DNA of 34,576 nucleotides from Anderseniella sp964390445 (GCA_964390445.1 CAYMJJ010000017.1:1-34576), one strand, 5' to 3'; shown: positions 1 through 8,138, counted from the first letter of the stretch. Translations and numbers: made by a program. Notes: generated from the sequence alone by a model not told the origin.

Positions 1-2
1 CC

Positions 3-356
3 GTCTACATGGCCGGCGGTGAACTGCACGGTGACAATGGTGCCGCCTTCGGGCGATCGGCCATCGAGTTCGTCTCCAGTTTTGCTGTCAGGCACGCCAT
101 CATTTCGATTTCGGCAGTGGACCCGGAGGCAGGCTTGATGGACCATCACCTGGCAGAGGCCGAATTTGCCCGCCAGGTGCTGCGCTGTGGCGAGCAGCGA
201 ATGGTGATTACCGATGCCAGCAAATTCGCCCGCACGGCACTGGTGCGGGTGTGTGGCTTCGACGGGCTTGATCTGCTGGTCTGCGATGCCGAACCGCCAG
301 CGGCAATCGCCGAACGGCTGGCGTTTGCCGGCGCACGCTTCGAGGTTGCTGCCTGA
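3..356 (+). CDS. DeoR-family transcriptional regulator, C-terminal part (partial)
   Basis: This open frame enters from the left edge and stops at 354-356, so only about the last 117 residues are visible and the N-terminal helix-turn-helix is outside the window. The visible part resembles the effector-sensing domain of DeoR/GlpR repressors: an AGGELH stretch at the start, then a GLMDHHLAEAEFARQ segment, then VITDASKFAR, which matches the usual 'D-x-SKFG/AR' phosphate-sugar site, then a final 'D-LLVCD' strand. Such proteins usually repress sugar-phosphate or polyol operons and are released by a phosphorylated sugar. It converges on the phosphotransferase gene with a 17-base gap. The ligand cannot be told from what is visible. 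Confidence 0.75.
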   Translation, partial: VYMAGGELHGDNGAAFGRSAIEFVSSFAVRHAIISISAVDPEAGLMDHHLAEAEFARQVLRCGEQRMVITDASKFARTALVRVCGFDGLDLLVCDAEPPAAIAERLAFAGARFEVAA

Positions 357-373
357 GCTCTGCGTCTGGCCGC

Positions 374-1285
374 TCAGCCCAGACGCACCGCCTCCACGTG
401 GCCCGCAAAGGCGGGTTCTGCCATCAGCGCCTTGCAGCGGGCGAAGCGGGTGTTTGCATAAGCCTGGAAGTCGTCGGCCGGATTGTCATTGGCCAGCTGG
501 ATCAGCCCCCACAAGGTCCACAGCAGGTCGCACATCGCCTTGTGGATGACCACGCGGCCATGTTCGGCGGCACTGGGCGCGCGGCCGAAATAGGCCTGCA
601 TCATTTCCATGTCCTGTGCCTCGCTGAAGGCACCTTCCACCGACAGGTCACCCAGGTCCCACAGCGGATCATTCATGCCGGAATATTCCCAGTCGACGAT
701 CCACATGGTCTCGCCAGTATCGAGAAAGTTCTCGCACAGCGGATCGCAGTGGCAGGCAGCTAGCGCAACCGGGTGGGCCTCAAGGGCCGCACGCACGCCC
801 CCGGCCTGCTTGACCACGTCATGGTAGCCTCCCGGCAAGGCGACGTCCTTGCCGGACAGGATGGCGAGATAGTCATCGATCATCGCAAACAGCTCGAACC
901 GGAACGGGAACGTTGCGCCCGATCCATGCAGTCGTTTGAAGGCTTCACCGGCACGCGCCGGAGAACCCGCCCGGCTGGCAAAATTCTCCGGGCTCATGGT
1001 GACCGCCCCTTCGATGAACCGTGTCACCATGACGCCGGAAGCGGCGTCTGCGTAGACCACTTCAGGGCTGACGCCTGCGCGTGCTGCCTCGTGAGCGGCG
1101 ACTGCCTCGCTCTCCCGGTTGATGTATTCTTCGGTGCCTTCGCCCGGCAATCGCACGCAATAGCCACCAACGCGATAGACCCGGTTTGTCAGCCCTCCAA
1201 GCCGCTCAACGGGACCGGTGTAGCCTTCAAGTTCCGGCACCGCTTGCAGCGCAATGCGTAATTCGGGGTCGATCTGGTTGCTCAT
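374..1285 (-). CDS. Choline-kinase-like phosphotransferase (APH/LicA-type fold)
   Basis: A protein of about 303 residues of the aminoglycoside phosphotransferase/choline kinase superfamily. An N-terminal lobe with a GGLTNRVYRV nucleotide-binding loop is followed by the catalytic loop HCDPLCENFL (H-x-D-x4-N) and by WIVDWEYSGMNDPLWDLGDL, where the Asp is the metal ligand. The WEY-x2-MNDP-x-WDL pattern is typical of LicA/choline-ethanolamine kinase relatives rather than of antibiotic kinases. I chose the ATG at 1285 (MSNQIDPEL) because a GAGG ribosome site lies about 10 bases upstream; an 18-codon longer frame exists. It is divergent from the methyltransferase gene. The substrate is probably a small alcohol or amine and is not proven. 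Confidence 0.8.
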   Translation of the reverse strand: MSNQIDPELRIALQAVPELEGYTGPVERLGGLTNRVYRVGGYCVRLPGEGTEEYINRESEAVAAHEAARAGVSPEVVYADAASGVMVTRFIEGAVTMSPENFASRAGSPARAGEAFKRLHGSGATFPFRFELFAMIDDYLAILSGKDVALPGGYHDVVKQAGGVRAALEAHPVALAACHCDPLCENFLDTGETMWIVDWEYSGMNDPLWDLGDLSVEGAFSEAQDMEMMQAYFGRAPSAAEHGRVVIHKAMCDLLWTLWGLIQLANDNPADDFQAYANTRFARCKALMAEPAFAGHVEAVRLG

Positions 1286-1397
1286 GTTGGTGTGCCCTCG
1301 CTGCAGCTTGTCCCTCGGATGCGTGCTTGTCCCTTGCAAGCACGCGCGCCTTAGTTAGCATCAGCGCGACCATGCATTTCAACAGCGGAGACCGACA

Positions 1398-2033
1398 ATG
1401 CCGGATCACGAACACGACGGTTCCCTGGGCGCGGTGTACGACGCCAGGTCGCCGGAAGAGATCGCCCGGTTGTATGACGACTGGTCGAAAACCTATGACG
1501 CGGAAATGGCCAGGGCAGGTTACCGCCATCCCAGCATCTGCCTGGCGCTGTTTGCCCGCCACGTGCCGTCTGGCAGCAGGCCTGTGCTCGATGCGGGCGC
1601 CGGCACCGGCCTCGTGGGAGACTGGCTCGGCATCATCGGCTATCATGAGGTCGAGGCGCTGGACATCTCGCCGGGCATGCTGGCCGTGGCAGCGCAGAAG
1701 AACATCTACACCCGACTGCACGAAGCAGCACTTGGCCAGCCGCTGCCATTTGCTGACGGCCACTTTGCCGCCATCGTATCGGCGGGGGTGTTCACCACCG
1801 GCCATGTGGGACCAGAGGGCCTGGATGAGTTGGTGCGCATCTGCAGGCCCGGCGGCTGCATCGTGCTGACCGTCAAGACGACCCTGTGGGACGAGGGCCT
1901 ATCGCGCAAGGTCAATGAGCTGGCAAGTGCCGGGCTGGTGACACTTGCCGAACAGACCGCGCCCTACGTCTCGATGCCCGGTGAGGCTGCCACCGTGCCA
2001 AGCCTAGCCGTTGTGCTGAAGACCGGCCGGTAA
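1398..2033 (+). CDS. Class I SAM-dependent methyltransferase
   Basis: A protein of 211 residues with a Rossmann-type methyltransferase core. Motif I is VLDAGAGTGLVGDWL, the acidic end of strand 2 is VEALDISPGML, and the post-I region is FAAIVSAGVFTTGHV, followed by GLDELVRICRPGGCIVLTVK, the usual 'R-x-L-K/R-PGG' turn. The N-terminal LYDDWSKTYDAEM segment is common in small-molecule methyltransferases of the UbiE/WBSCR27-like group. The ATG at 1398 is preceded by a CGGAGA ribosome site. It is divergent from the kinase-like gene, with 112 bases for promoters. The methyl acceptor is unknown. Confidence 0.8.
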   Translation: MPDHEHDGSLGAVYDARSPEEIARLYDDWSKTYDAEMARAGYRHPSICLALFARHVPSGSRPVLDAGAGTGLVGDWLGIIGYHEVEALDISPGMLAVAAQKNIYTRLHEAALGQPLPFADGHFAAIVSAGVFTTGHVGPEGLDELVRICRPGGCIVLTVKTTLWDEGLSRKVNELASAGLVTLAEQTAPYVSMPGEAATVPSLAVVLKTGR

Positions 2034-2059
2034 AGCAATCTGGCGATTGCTGCCAAAAC

Positions 2060-2088
2060 CTTGAACTGGCGCTTGTGTAACCCGATAT
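2060..2088 (+). promoter_or_regulatory. Putative RpoH (sigma-32) promoter of the hsp20 unit
   Basis: CTTGAA at 2060-2065 and CGATAT at 2083-2088 are separated by 17 bases. This resembles the alphaproteobacterial heat-shock promoter pattern (CTTGAA, 16-17 bases, C-rich TATnT box). Its position about 105 bases upstream of a small heat-shock gene supports the call. It is seen by eye only. Confidence 0.5.
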
Positions 2089-2111
2089 AGACACCTGTAA
2101 CGGGCGTTCAA

Positions 2112-2196
2112 CGTTCCGCCGGTGCTGCACAAAGCGGGCTGCGGAAGGCTGTAGGTCCACAAGTTGAGCTGCTTGAACAAGGGCTTGTCAGTCATG
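2112..2196 (+). promoter_or_regulatory. ROSE-like RNA thermometer candidate in the hsp20 leader
   Basis: Two stem-loops lie in the leader. The first pairs TTCCGC (2114-2119) with GCGGAA (2141-2146). The second pairs CTGCTT (2169-2174) with AAGGG (2179-2183) across a GAAC loop, leaving one unpaired G (2171). AAGGG is also the likely Shine-Dalgarno site, ending 10 bases before the ATG at 2194. A U-Y-G-C-U strand with a bulged G facing the ribosome site is the hallmark of ROSE thermometers of rhizobial small heat-shock genes; here the first base of that motif is C instead of U. Confidence 0.4.
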
Positions 2197-2661
2197 CGCA
2201 ATACTGCGTTTCCATCGCCATTCCTGGTCGGTTTCGACGGGATGGAAAGAATGCTGGAACGGATATCCAAGACCTCGACGGACGGTTATCCGCCTTACAA
2301 CGTCGAAAAGCTGCCGGTTGATGATGGCGAGGCCGAACGGCTTCGGATCACGCTGGCGGTTGCCGGGTTCAATGCAAATGAACTCGATTTGACGCTGGAG
2401 GACAACGAACTCGTCATAACCGGCAGGCAGAATGACGATGATGCCCGGGAATATCTGCACCGTGGCATCGCCGCACGCCAGTTCAGACGCGTGTTCGTAT
2501 TGGCCGAGGGCATGGAAGTTGTGGCCGCAAATCTTGAAAGCGGTCTGCTGATGATCGAGTTGTTGCGGCCTGAACCCCAGCGCATCGTGCGCAAGATCGA
2601 GATCAGGTCCCGGAACGATTCGTCCCCGCAGCAGTTGTCAAAGACAGGAGAAGAAGCATGA
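2194..2661 (+). CDS. Small heat-shock protein, Hsp20/alpha-crystallin family (IbpA/HspH-like)
   Basis: A 155-residue holdase chaperone that would bind unfolding proteins in the cytoplasm until Hsp70/ClpB refold them. The N-terminus has the PFLVGFDGMERMLERI segment typical of class A rhizobial small heat-shock proteins, followed by YPPYNVEKL at the start of the alpha-crystallin domain. GLLMIELLRPEP near the end corresponds to the G-x-L region of that domain, with a C-terminal extension after it. The ATG at 2194 fits the family start and the AAGGG site; an upstream in-frame start at 2164 would overlap the leader hairpin. The stop overlaps the next start by 4 bases (ATGA), so the pair is translationally coupled. 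Confidence 0.9.
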   Translation: MRNTAFPSPFLVGFDGMERMLERISKTSTDGYPPYNVEKLPVDDGEAERLRITLAVAGFNANELDLTLEDNELVITGRQNDDDAREYLHRGIAARQFRRVFVLAEGMEVVAANLESGLLMIELLRPEPQRIVRKIEIRSRNDSSPQQLSKTGEEA

Positions 2662-2930
2662 CCGATACCAGCAAGACTGCCCGTCTGCCTCAGGTCCCTG
2701 AGAGCGAGATCAATCTGGCAAGCCTGGGTCTGGGAGAAGTGGCCTACGTCCGCACCGTCAGCCCGGCTGATGTGGAGCGCATGACCGGCCACAAGATCGA
2801 TAGCCGTCCCGGCCAGCCGCTGTACTGCCTCTACATGGCTGACGGCACGCCGATGTCGTTGTCCGACAGCCGTGAAGCAGCACTCGCAAATGCGTTCGAG
2901 CACGACCTCGCCGCGATCAGCGTTCACTGA
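2658..2930 (+). CDS. DUF1150 family protein
   Basis: A 90-residue protein of the DUF1150 family, recognisable by the core LASLGLGEVAYVR, then PLYCLYMADGTPMSLSDSREAALANAFEHDL. The family is confined largely to alphaproteobacteria and regularly sits next to small heat-shock genes, as here. An AGGAGA site precedes the ATG, which overlaps the hsp20 stop. Co-expression with Hsp20 suggests a role in the heat or envelope stress response, but no biochemical function is known to me. Confidence 0.85.
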   Translation: MTDTSKTARLPQVPESEINLASLGLGEVAYVRTVSPADVERMTGHKIDSRPGQPLYCLYMADGTPMSLSDSREAALANAFEHDLAAISVH

Positions 2931-2958
2931 CAGGCATACGTACCCCGACGCACATTTC

Positions 2959-2993
2959 AGACTGCCCGTCCGGTTCAGGAGGGGCAGTCTTTT
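2959..2993 (+). terminator. Rho-independent terminator of the hsp20-DUF1150 unit
   Basis: AGACTGCCC (2959-2967) pairs perfectly with GGGCAGTCT (2982-2990) across a 14-base loop and runs into a T-rich tail (TCTTTTCTT). It lies 28 bases after the DUF1150 stop and just before the end of convergent ptsN. Confidence 0.85.
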
Positions 2994-2995
2994 CT

Positions 2996-3466
2996 TCAGG
3001 CCGCGTGCGAGGTTGAGGCCGATGGTTCGGTAAGAATGGCGTACAGCCCTGCGGCATCGTCGGTGCCGCGCAGCTTTTCGACCACCGCAGAGTCCCGCAG
3101 CAGCCGTGAAATCCGCGCCAGCGCCTTGAGGTGGTCAGCCCCGGCGCTTTCCGGCGCCAGCAGCAGGAACACCAGGTCAACCGGGTTGTCGTCGACGGAG
3201 TCGAACTTTACCGGCGTGGCAAGGCGCGCAAACACCCCGTAAACACGCTCAAGCCCGGTAAACTTGCCATGCGGAATGGCAATCCCGTGACCCAGCCCTG
3301 TGGACCCAAGCTTCTCGCGGCGCAGCAAGGCCTCGAAGATGACCTGCGTGTCCAGCCCGGTGATGCGCGCACCCTCGCTCGCAAGCTCCTGCAGCAGCTG
3401 CCGCTTGCTCGTCGACTTGAGGTTGGGCAGCACCGAACCGCTGCTGATGATGTCTGACAACTGCAT
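2996..3466 (-). CDS. ptsN: PTS IIA-like nitrogen regulatory protein PtsN (EIIA-Ntr)
   Basis: A 156-residue EIIA domain of the nitrogen phosphotransferase system. The phosphorylated histidine is in GHGIAIPHGK, and the later VDLVFLLLAPESAGADHLKALARISRLL block is the family signature. In alphaproteobacteria EIIA-Ntr accepts phosphate from PtsP/NPr and signals to potassium transport, carbon storage and stringent-response targets. The ATG at 3466 (MQLSDII) matches usual family starts and has a GGAG site 12 bases upstream; an in-frame ATG at 3484 would add six residues. It lies directly downstream of hpf in the conserved rpoN-hpf-ptsN order. Confidence 0.92.
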   Translation of the reverse strand: MQLSDIISSGSVLPNLKSTSKRQLLQELASEGARITGLDTQVIFEALLRREKLGSTGLGHGIAIPHGKFTGLERVYGVFARLATPVKFDSVDDNPVDLVFLLLAPESAGADHLKALARISRLLRDSAVVEKLRGTDDAAGLYAILTEPSASTSHAA

Positions 3467-3554
3467 GACTGGAGATCGCTCCATTCACAATGGGGGTTTG
3501 ACCATCCAAGGTAACCGGACCAGGCCCGGTTGGGACGGCCGCTACAACAAAAAG

Positions 3555-4127
3555 CTACTTGCTGCCCGGGTCGACCCAGCCAACATTTCCGTCCTTGCGC
3601 TTGTACACCACGTTCAGGCTGCCATTGCGACCGTTCTTGAACAGCACGAACGGCTCATGGGTGAAATCAAGTTGCATCACCGCTTCTCCCACTGACAATT
3701 CTGCAATGGTCGCAGTGGATTCGGCAATGACCACCGGGTTGAGATCTTCCGGCTCGTTGCTCTCATCGTGATCGCCCGACTGCAGCACGTAGGAAGCGGC
3801 AGATGCAGCCACCACCGGTTCGCGGCGTGACTGATGGTGATTCTTCAGCCGGCGCTTGTAGCGGCGCAGGCGCTTTTCAAGGTGACCGCTGGCCGTATCG
3901 ACGGCAGTGTGTGCGTCGCCGGCATCACCCTGGCCGTTCAGCGACAGCCCGGTGGTCAGGTGCAGCGTGATTTCGCACTCGAATCCGGACTTCTGCTTTT
4001 CGACCACCACGTGGGCGCGCACGATGCCGTCGAAGTATTTTGCCACGTCGACATTGAGACGCGTTTCGACGTGGGTGCGGAGCGCATCGCCAATATCCAG
4101 GTTCTTGCCAGTTATTTGTATCTGCAT
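3555..4127 (-). CDS. hpf: Ribosome hibernation-promoting factor, long form
   Basis: A 190-residue long-type HPF. Residues 1 to about 97 form the S30AE domain (MQIQITGKNLDIGDALRTHV, with basic residues at KRLRRYKRR), which sits in the 30S decoding centre. A variable linker follows, and the last 60 residues (IAELSVGEAVMQLDF ... NVVYKRKDGNVGWVDP) are the dimerisation domain that joins two 70S into 100S particles. The ATG at 4127 has an AAGGTG site. It is flanked by rpoN and ptsN, the standard arrangement in this group. Confidence 0.93.
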   Translation of the reverse strand: MQIQITGKNLDIGDALRTHVETRLNVDVAKYFDGIVRAHVVVEKQKSGFECEITLHLTTGLSLNGQGDAGDAHTAVDTASGHLEKRLRRYKRRLKNHHQSRREPVVAASAASYVLQSGDHDESNEPEDLNPVVIAESTATIAELSVGEAVMQLDFTHEPFVLFKNGRNGSLNVVYKRKDGNVGWVDPGSK

Positions 4128-4144
4128 GTTTCACGCACACCTTG

Positions 4145-4170
4145 AGTTTCGACATGAGTCTGTCGAAACT
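4145..4170. promoter_or_regulatory. Inverted repeat in the hpf leader
   Basis: AGTTTCGAC (4145-4153) and GTCGAAACT (4162-4170) form a perfect 9-bp inverted repeat with an 8-base centre, beginning 18 bases upstream of the hpf start and touching its ribosome site. It could be a repressor operator or an mRNA hairpin. The 4128-4371 gap between hpf and rpoN also holds CCGGC/GCCGG (4253-4268) and a GTTGAT/ATCAAC pair (4323-4348). No clear terminator was seen. Confidence 0.4.
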
Positions 4171-4371
4171 TGTTGCCATTTTCAATATTGACTGTTGATC
4201 CCGGACCTGCTTGGGCCCCTCGCATCACGGATGCGTCTCCCGTGGCCTTGACCGGCAGCCCCGCCGGAAAGTTCGCGGACCCTATGGAGACAACATGAAA
4301 TTGTCAATTGGCGTTTGCCGCAGTTGATCCGGCAGTGCGGATATCAACAGGAAAGCCACTGCGCGCCGGGT

Positions 4372-5925
4372 TCAACCGGCTTCGCGCATGCGCTTTTCGC
4401 GGCGTCTGATGATCGAGGACGGGATGTGCATCGCCTCGCGATACTTGGCAACGGTCCTGCGCGCGATATCAATGCCGTCGGCGCACAGCTGGTCGACGAT
4501 CTGGTCGTCCGACAGGATGTCCGCAGCGGTTTCGCTGTCGATCATGGTACGGATCTTGTGACGCACGGATTCCGCCGAGTGGTCTTCCCCACCTGCCGAT
4601 GACGAGATCGCGGTGGTAAAGAAGTACTTCAGTTCGAACACGCCGCGAGGGGTTTCGAAATACTTGTTCGAGGTCACCCGGCTGATGGTCGATTCATGCA
4701 TCGAGATCGCATCGGCCACGGTCTTGAGGTTGAGCGGACGCAGATGCTCGACGCCATGCACCAGGAAGGCATCCTGCTGGCGCACGATCTCGCGTGCCAC
4801 GGCCAGGATGGTGCGGGCGCGCTGGTCCAGGCTCTTCACCAGCCAGGTCGCGTTCGACATGCATTCCGACAGGTACAGCTTGTCGCTGTCGCGGGTGGTA
4901 CCGCTGGAAACCTGGGCGTAATACTGGTTGTTGACCAGCACCCGGGGCAGCGTCTCTGTGTTCAGTTCGACTGCCCAGCTGCCATCGGGCGCCGGCTTGA
5001 CGATCACGTCCGGCACCACCGGCTGCACCACCACCGTGCCGAACAGGTTGCCTGGCTTGGGGTTGAGTGCGCGCACCTCTGAGATCATGTCCCTCAGGTC
5101 GTCCATGTCGACCTGGCAAATCGCCCTCAGCCGTGCCATGTCGTGGCGGGCCAGCAGTTCGAGGTTTTCGAGAAACAGCTCCATCGCCGGGTCGAGGCGG
5201 TTCTGTTCGCGCAGTTGGATGGCCAGGCATTCCTTCAGGTTGCGCGCCATGATGCCGGGCGGATCGAACGTCTGCACGATGGCGAGTGTCTGGTCCACGA
5301 GGTCCAGCGGCGCTCCCAGCGTCTCGGCCACCTGCTCGATGTCACCGGCAAGATAGCCTGCCTCGTTGACCAGCCCGATCAGATGGGCACCGATCATCCG
5401 CATCGCCGGGTCCGCCACGGCCAGTTGCAACTGGCTCGTGAGGTGATCGCTCATCGTCACTTCGCACGCCAGCGTGGCATCAAACGCCATGTCGTTGTCG
5501 AAGCTGCCACCGCCACCGCCGCTGGACGACGACAACTGCCAGCCGGAGTCCTTCATGCCGGGTGGTTCGGCGGCATCACGGTTGATCCTGTCGGCAGTTG
5601 CCTCGTCGGCATAGACGTTTTCAAGGCCGGTATCGAAGTCATCCAGGCTGGCACTGCTCGATGTCTGCTCCGACATCGCGTCAGCCACGTCACGCGGTTC
5701 GGCTGGTTGTTCACTGGTCTCGCCGGACATATTGTCCAGCGCCATGTCGCGGCCGGCTTCGTCGCGTTCATCGCGCTCGAGCAGCGGGTTGGACTCGAGC
5801 TCGCTCTCGACGAACGACTGCAGCTCGAAATTCGACATCTGCAGCAGCTTGATTGCCTGCTGCAATTGCGGCGTCATCACCAGGGATTGCCCCTGACGCA
5901 TCTGCAATTTCTGGCTGAGTGCCAT
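4372..5925 (-). CDS. rpoN: RNA polymerase sigma-54 factor RpoN
   Basis: A 517-residue sigma-54 that directs RNA polymerase to -24/-12 promoters and needs AAA+ activators. Region I is the Gln/Leu-rich start (LQMRQGQSLVMTPQLQQAIKLLQ). An acidic low-complexity region II follows (residues about 55-150, including an SSSSGGGGG tract). The core-binding and DNA-binding regions come next, and near the C-terminus lies the RpoN box ARRTVAKYRE. The length is normal for alphaproteobacterial RpoN. It sits between lptB and hpf, 75 bases after lptB. Confidence 0.96.
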   Translation of the reverse strand: MALSQKLQMRQGQSLVMTPQLQQAIKLLQMSNFELQSFVESELESNPLLERDERDEAGRDMALDNMSGETSEQPAEPRDVADAMSEQTSSSASLDDFDTGLENVYADEATADRINRDAAEPPGMKDSGWQLSSSSGGGGGSFDNDMAFDATLACEVTMSDHLTSQLQLAVADPAMRMIGAHLIGLVNEAGYLAGDIEQVAETLGAPLDLVDQTLAIVQTFDPPGIMARNLKECLAIQLREQNRLDPAMELFLENLELLARHDMARLRAICQVDMDDLRDMISEVRALNPKPGNLFGTVVVQPVVPDVIVKPAPDGSWAVELNTETLPRVLVNNQYYAQVSSGTTRDSDKLYLSECMSNATWLVKSLDQRARTILAVAREIVRQQDAFLVHGVEHLRPLNLKTVADAISMHESTISRVTSNKYFETPRGVFELKYFFTTAISSSAGGEDHSAESVRHKIRTMIDSETAADILSDDQIVDQLCADGIDIARRTVAKYREAMHIPSSIIRRREKRMREAG

Positions 5926-6000
5926 GCCTGCTACGTTCCCCGCGCGTTACTGATGACGGCATATGCCCTGTTGCGGGCAAAGGCCGGAGCGCGGACGATA

Positions 6001-6756
6001 TTAAAGGCTGAACCCTTCTCCGAGGTAAAGACGCCTGACATCCGGGTTTGCCACGATCTCTCGTGGTGTACCTTCCATTAAGACGTGGCCCTCATGGATG
6101 ATAAGGGCTCGATCGATGATCTCGAGTGTCTCACGGACGTTGTGATCCGTAATAAGCACCCCGAGTCCCCGAGAGGTGAGTTGTCGCACCAACTGGCGAA
6201 TATCATTGATCGCAATGGGATCAATCCCTGCGAAGGGCTCGTCGAGGAGCATGAATCTTGGATTTGCTGCCAGTGCCCGGGCGATCTCGACCCGACGCCG
6301 CTCTCCGCCAGACAGTGCCATAGCCGGCGAATGCTTGAGATGTGCAATTTGAAACTCATCTAACAACCCACGCAACTTACGCTCGCGCTCCTTGCGGTCT
6401 GGCACATGAAGTTCCAGCACAGCGCGAATATTGTCCTCAACCGTAAGTGCCCGGAAAACGGACGCTTCCTGGGGCAGATACCCAATGCCCAACCGTGCCC
6501 TTTGGTACATGGGCAGGTCGGTGATATCGGCCCCGTCGAGCGTTATGGTCCCTGAATCAGCGGCAATCAGCCCGGTGATCATGTAGAACACCGTCGTCTT
6601 TCCCGCGCCATTGGGACCAAGCAACCCTACGGCTTCCCCACGGCGAACCGATACGCTGACATCCCGGGTAATTGGCCGGCGCTTGTAGGTCTTGCGCAAG
6701 TGACTTGCCACAAGGCCTTCGCCAGCCACCGGGCCCCTGTGTTGTGCTGACGGCAT
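6001..6756 (-). CDS. lptB: LPS export ABC transporter ATP-binding protein LptB
   Basis: The ATPase of the LptB2FG complex that drives lipopolysaccharide transport to the outer membrane. It shows Walker A GPNGAGKTT, Q-loop YLPQEASVF (a LptB hallmark), signature LSGGERRRVE, Walker B FMLLDEPFAGID and the switch histidine in ITDHNV. The ATG at 6756 gives 251 residues, close to the usual length; the frame stays open upstream to a TTG at 6888, so a longer form is possible. The gene has more A/T and more codons such as CGA, ACA, CCA and CTT than its neighbours, and a TAA stop. It follows lptA by 168 bases. Confidence 0.93.
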   Translation of the reverse strand: MPSAQHRGPVAGEGLVASHLRKTYKRRPITRDVSVSVRRGEAVGLLGPNGAGKTTVFYMITGLIAADSGTITLDGADITDLPMYQRARLGIGYLPQEASVFRALTVEDNIRAVLELHVPDRKERERKLRGLLDEFQIAHLKHSPAMALSGGERRRVEIARALAANPRFMLLDEPFAGIDPIAINDIRQLVRQLTSRGLGVLITDHNVRETLEIIDRALIIHEGHVLMEGTPREIVANPDVRRLYLGEGFSL

Positions 6757-6924
6757 TTGTGCTGCGCCATTGCGCCTGCCTGTCAGCGAAGACCACAAGG
6801 ATGAGATGCCGGTTCGCTTCACTGAATTACCGCTCAACAGGATTAATATTTGCTGAAGCCGTATGATTAAATTTGCAGGAGTTTGCAACCCGCCACGGCC
6901 AAGGCGATCTGCAAGACGGCGTGA

Positions 6925-7410
6925 TCACTCCGGCAGGAAGCTGCCCTTGACCCGCCCACCGGAGAATTTCGACTCACTGGTTGTGAGGTTGACGTCGAGC
7001 TTGTCGCCGCGCACCACGGAGCTGCCCTGCTGCACCGTGACACCGCCCCCCACCACGGCCGTGTTGGATTTCACGTTCATCTTCATCCAGTCGCCATTGA
7101 TGGTCTGCGTCTTCGTGACGATCTTGACGCCGCCACCACTGGTCTCCAGCGAGGTGACTTCGGTCTTGCCGCCATTGTCCCTGCTGAACTTTACCAGCAG
7201 CGTGTTCGACCAGAGCTTCATGTCTGCCCGCGATGCGCGCACATTGCCGCGGAATACCGCCTCGTTCCTTGCCTCGAACAACTCCATCTGGTCGGCCTCG
7301 ATGTCCACCTTGCCTTTCGCCGTGTTGGTCTGGGCAAGGGCCGGCACTGCCATCAGGTGGGCGGCGATGAGAGCGGCTGACAGGGTGGTGGCGCGGGTAA
7401 GCATCTTCAT
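6925..7410 (-). CDS. lptA: LPS transport periplasmic protein LptA (OstA-like)
   Basis: A 161-residue periplasmic bridge protein. A signal peptide (MKMLTRATTLSAALIAAHLMA, cleavage near ALA-QT) precedes the OstA beta-jellyroll, seen as VDIEADQMELFEARNEAVFRGNV and the later VVRGDKLDVNLTT. LptA oligomers carry LPS from LptC to LptD. Its ATG overlaps the lptC stop (ATGA), so the two are co-translated. Confidence 0.9.
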   Translation of the reverse strand: MKMLTRATTLSAALIAAHLMAVPALAQTNTAKGKVDIEADQMELFEARNEAVFRGNVRASRADMKLWSNTLLVKFSRDNGGKTEVTSLETSGGGVKIVTKTQTINGDWMKMNVKSNTAVVGGGVTVQQGSSVVRGDKLDVNLTTSESKFSGGRVKGSFLPE

Positions 7411-8138
7411 TGTTGCAGGTTTCCTTTGCCTGTTGACGTGCTGGCCTGGGCGGCTGGCGCAGCACCTTCCGGGGCAGGTGCCGAATTGATCTGGCCATCT
7501 TCGAACGAGGCCCTGACGCTTGACTTGAACAGCACCCTTTCGCCGTTGTCTTCAACCATCACGCCTTTTGAAAAAATCTGTCCGCTGCCAAGCTCTACGA
7601 GCACGTCTGCGTCAGACTGCAGCGATTTCTTGCGCACGTCCACCTGGGCGGTCTTCATGTGCGCGGTAAATGTGTCCTGCAGCACGATGGTGACGTTTCC
7701 TTCCAGGGCAAGGGATTTGTCCCTGGAATCGAACAGCCCCGTATTGGCCGTCACGTCCATCTTGCGGCCGTCCTTGCGGCGCAGCACCCCGTTGACCTGG
7801 TCCATGTGCACCAGGTTGGGCGTCGTGCCATCCTGGCGCGCGGAAACGGCGGCGATGGAATAGGGTTGCTGATCATTGTCGAAACCACCGACCTCGGAGC
7901 CTGCAATGGCGAAGCGTTCCTGTTCGCTCTTGGCTCCGGGCTCGGTCGCAGCGGTGGCAGCAGGAGCCTGGCTGGCAGAGTCGCCGAGAAGGCTTTCATC
8001 TTTCGCGCCAAAGCCCGACGCCTGGTACATGAACACGCCGAACACGGCCAGTGCCAGCGCCAGCATGCCCCAGGCCATGATGGCAGGGCCCCGGCGCCTG
8101 CGTCGTATCACAGGCCTGGCGTCACGCGTTGTCGTCAT
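7407..8138 (-). CDS. lptC: LPS export system protein LptC
   Basis: A 243-residue bitopic inner-membrane protein. The Arg-rich cytoplasmic start (RPVIRRRRRG) is followed by one membrane helix (IMAWGMLALALAVFGVFMY), then a periplasmic LptC domain with repeated beta-strands (MDQVNGVLRRKDGRKMDVTANTGLFDSRDKSLAL). A Gln/Ala/Pro-rich tail makes it longer than enterobacterial LptC. The ATG at 8138 has a GGGAGC site; an in-frame start 8 codons earlier is less well supported. It is the first gene of lptC-lptA-lptB. Confidence 0.88.
   Translation of the reverse strand: MTTTRDARPVIRRRRRGPAIMAWGMLALALAVFGVFMYQASGFGAKDESLLGDSASQAPAATAATEPGAKSEQERFAIAGSEVGGFDNDQQPYSIAAVSARQDGTTPNLVHMDQVNGVLRRKDGRKMDVTANTGLFDSRDKSLALEGNVTIVLQDTFTAHMKTAQVDVRKKSLQSDADVLVELGSGQIFSKGVMVEDNGERVLFKSSVRASFEDGQINSAPAPEGAAPAAQASTSTGKGNLQQ

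Noticed and set aside
2164..2193. An upstream start for Hsp20 at 2164
   Set aside because: It would place the ribosome-site hairpin inside the coding region and adds residues not typical of the family; the ATG at 2194 has a well-spaced AAGGG.
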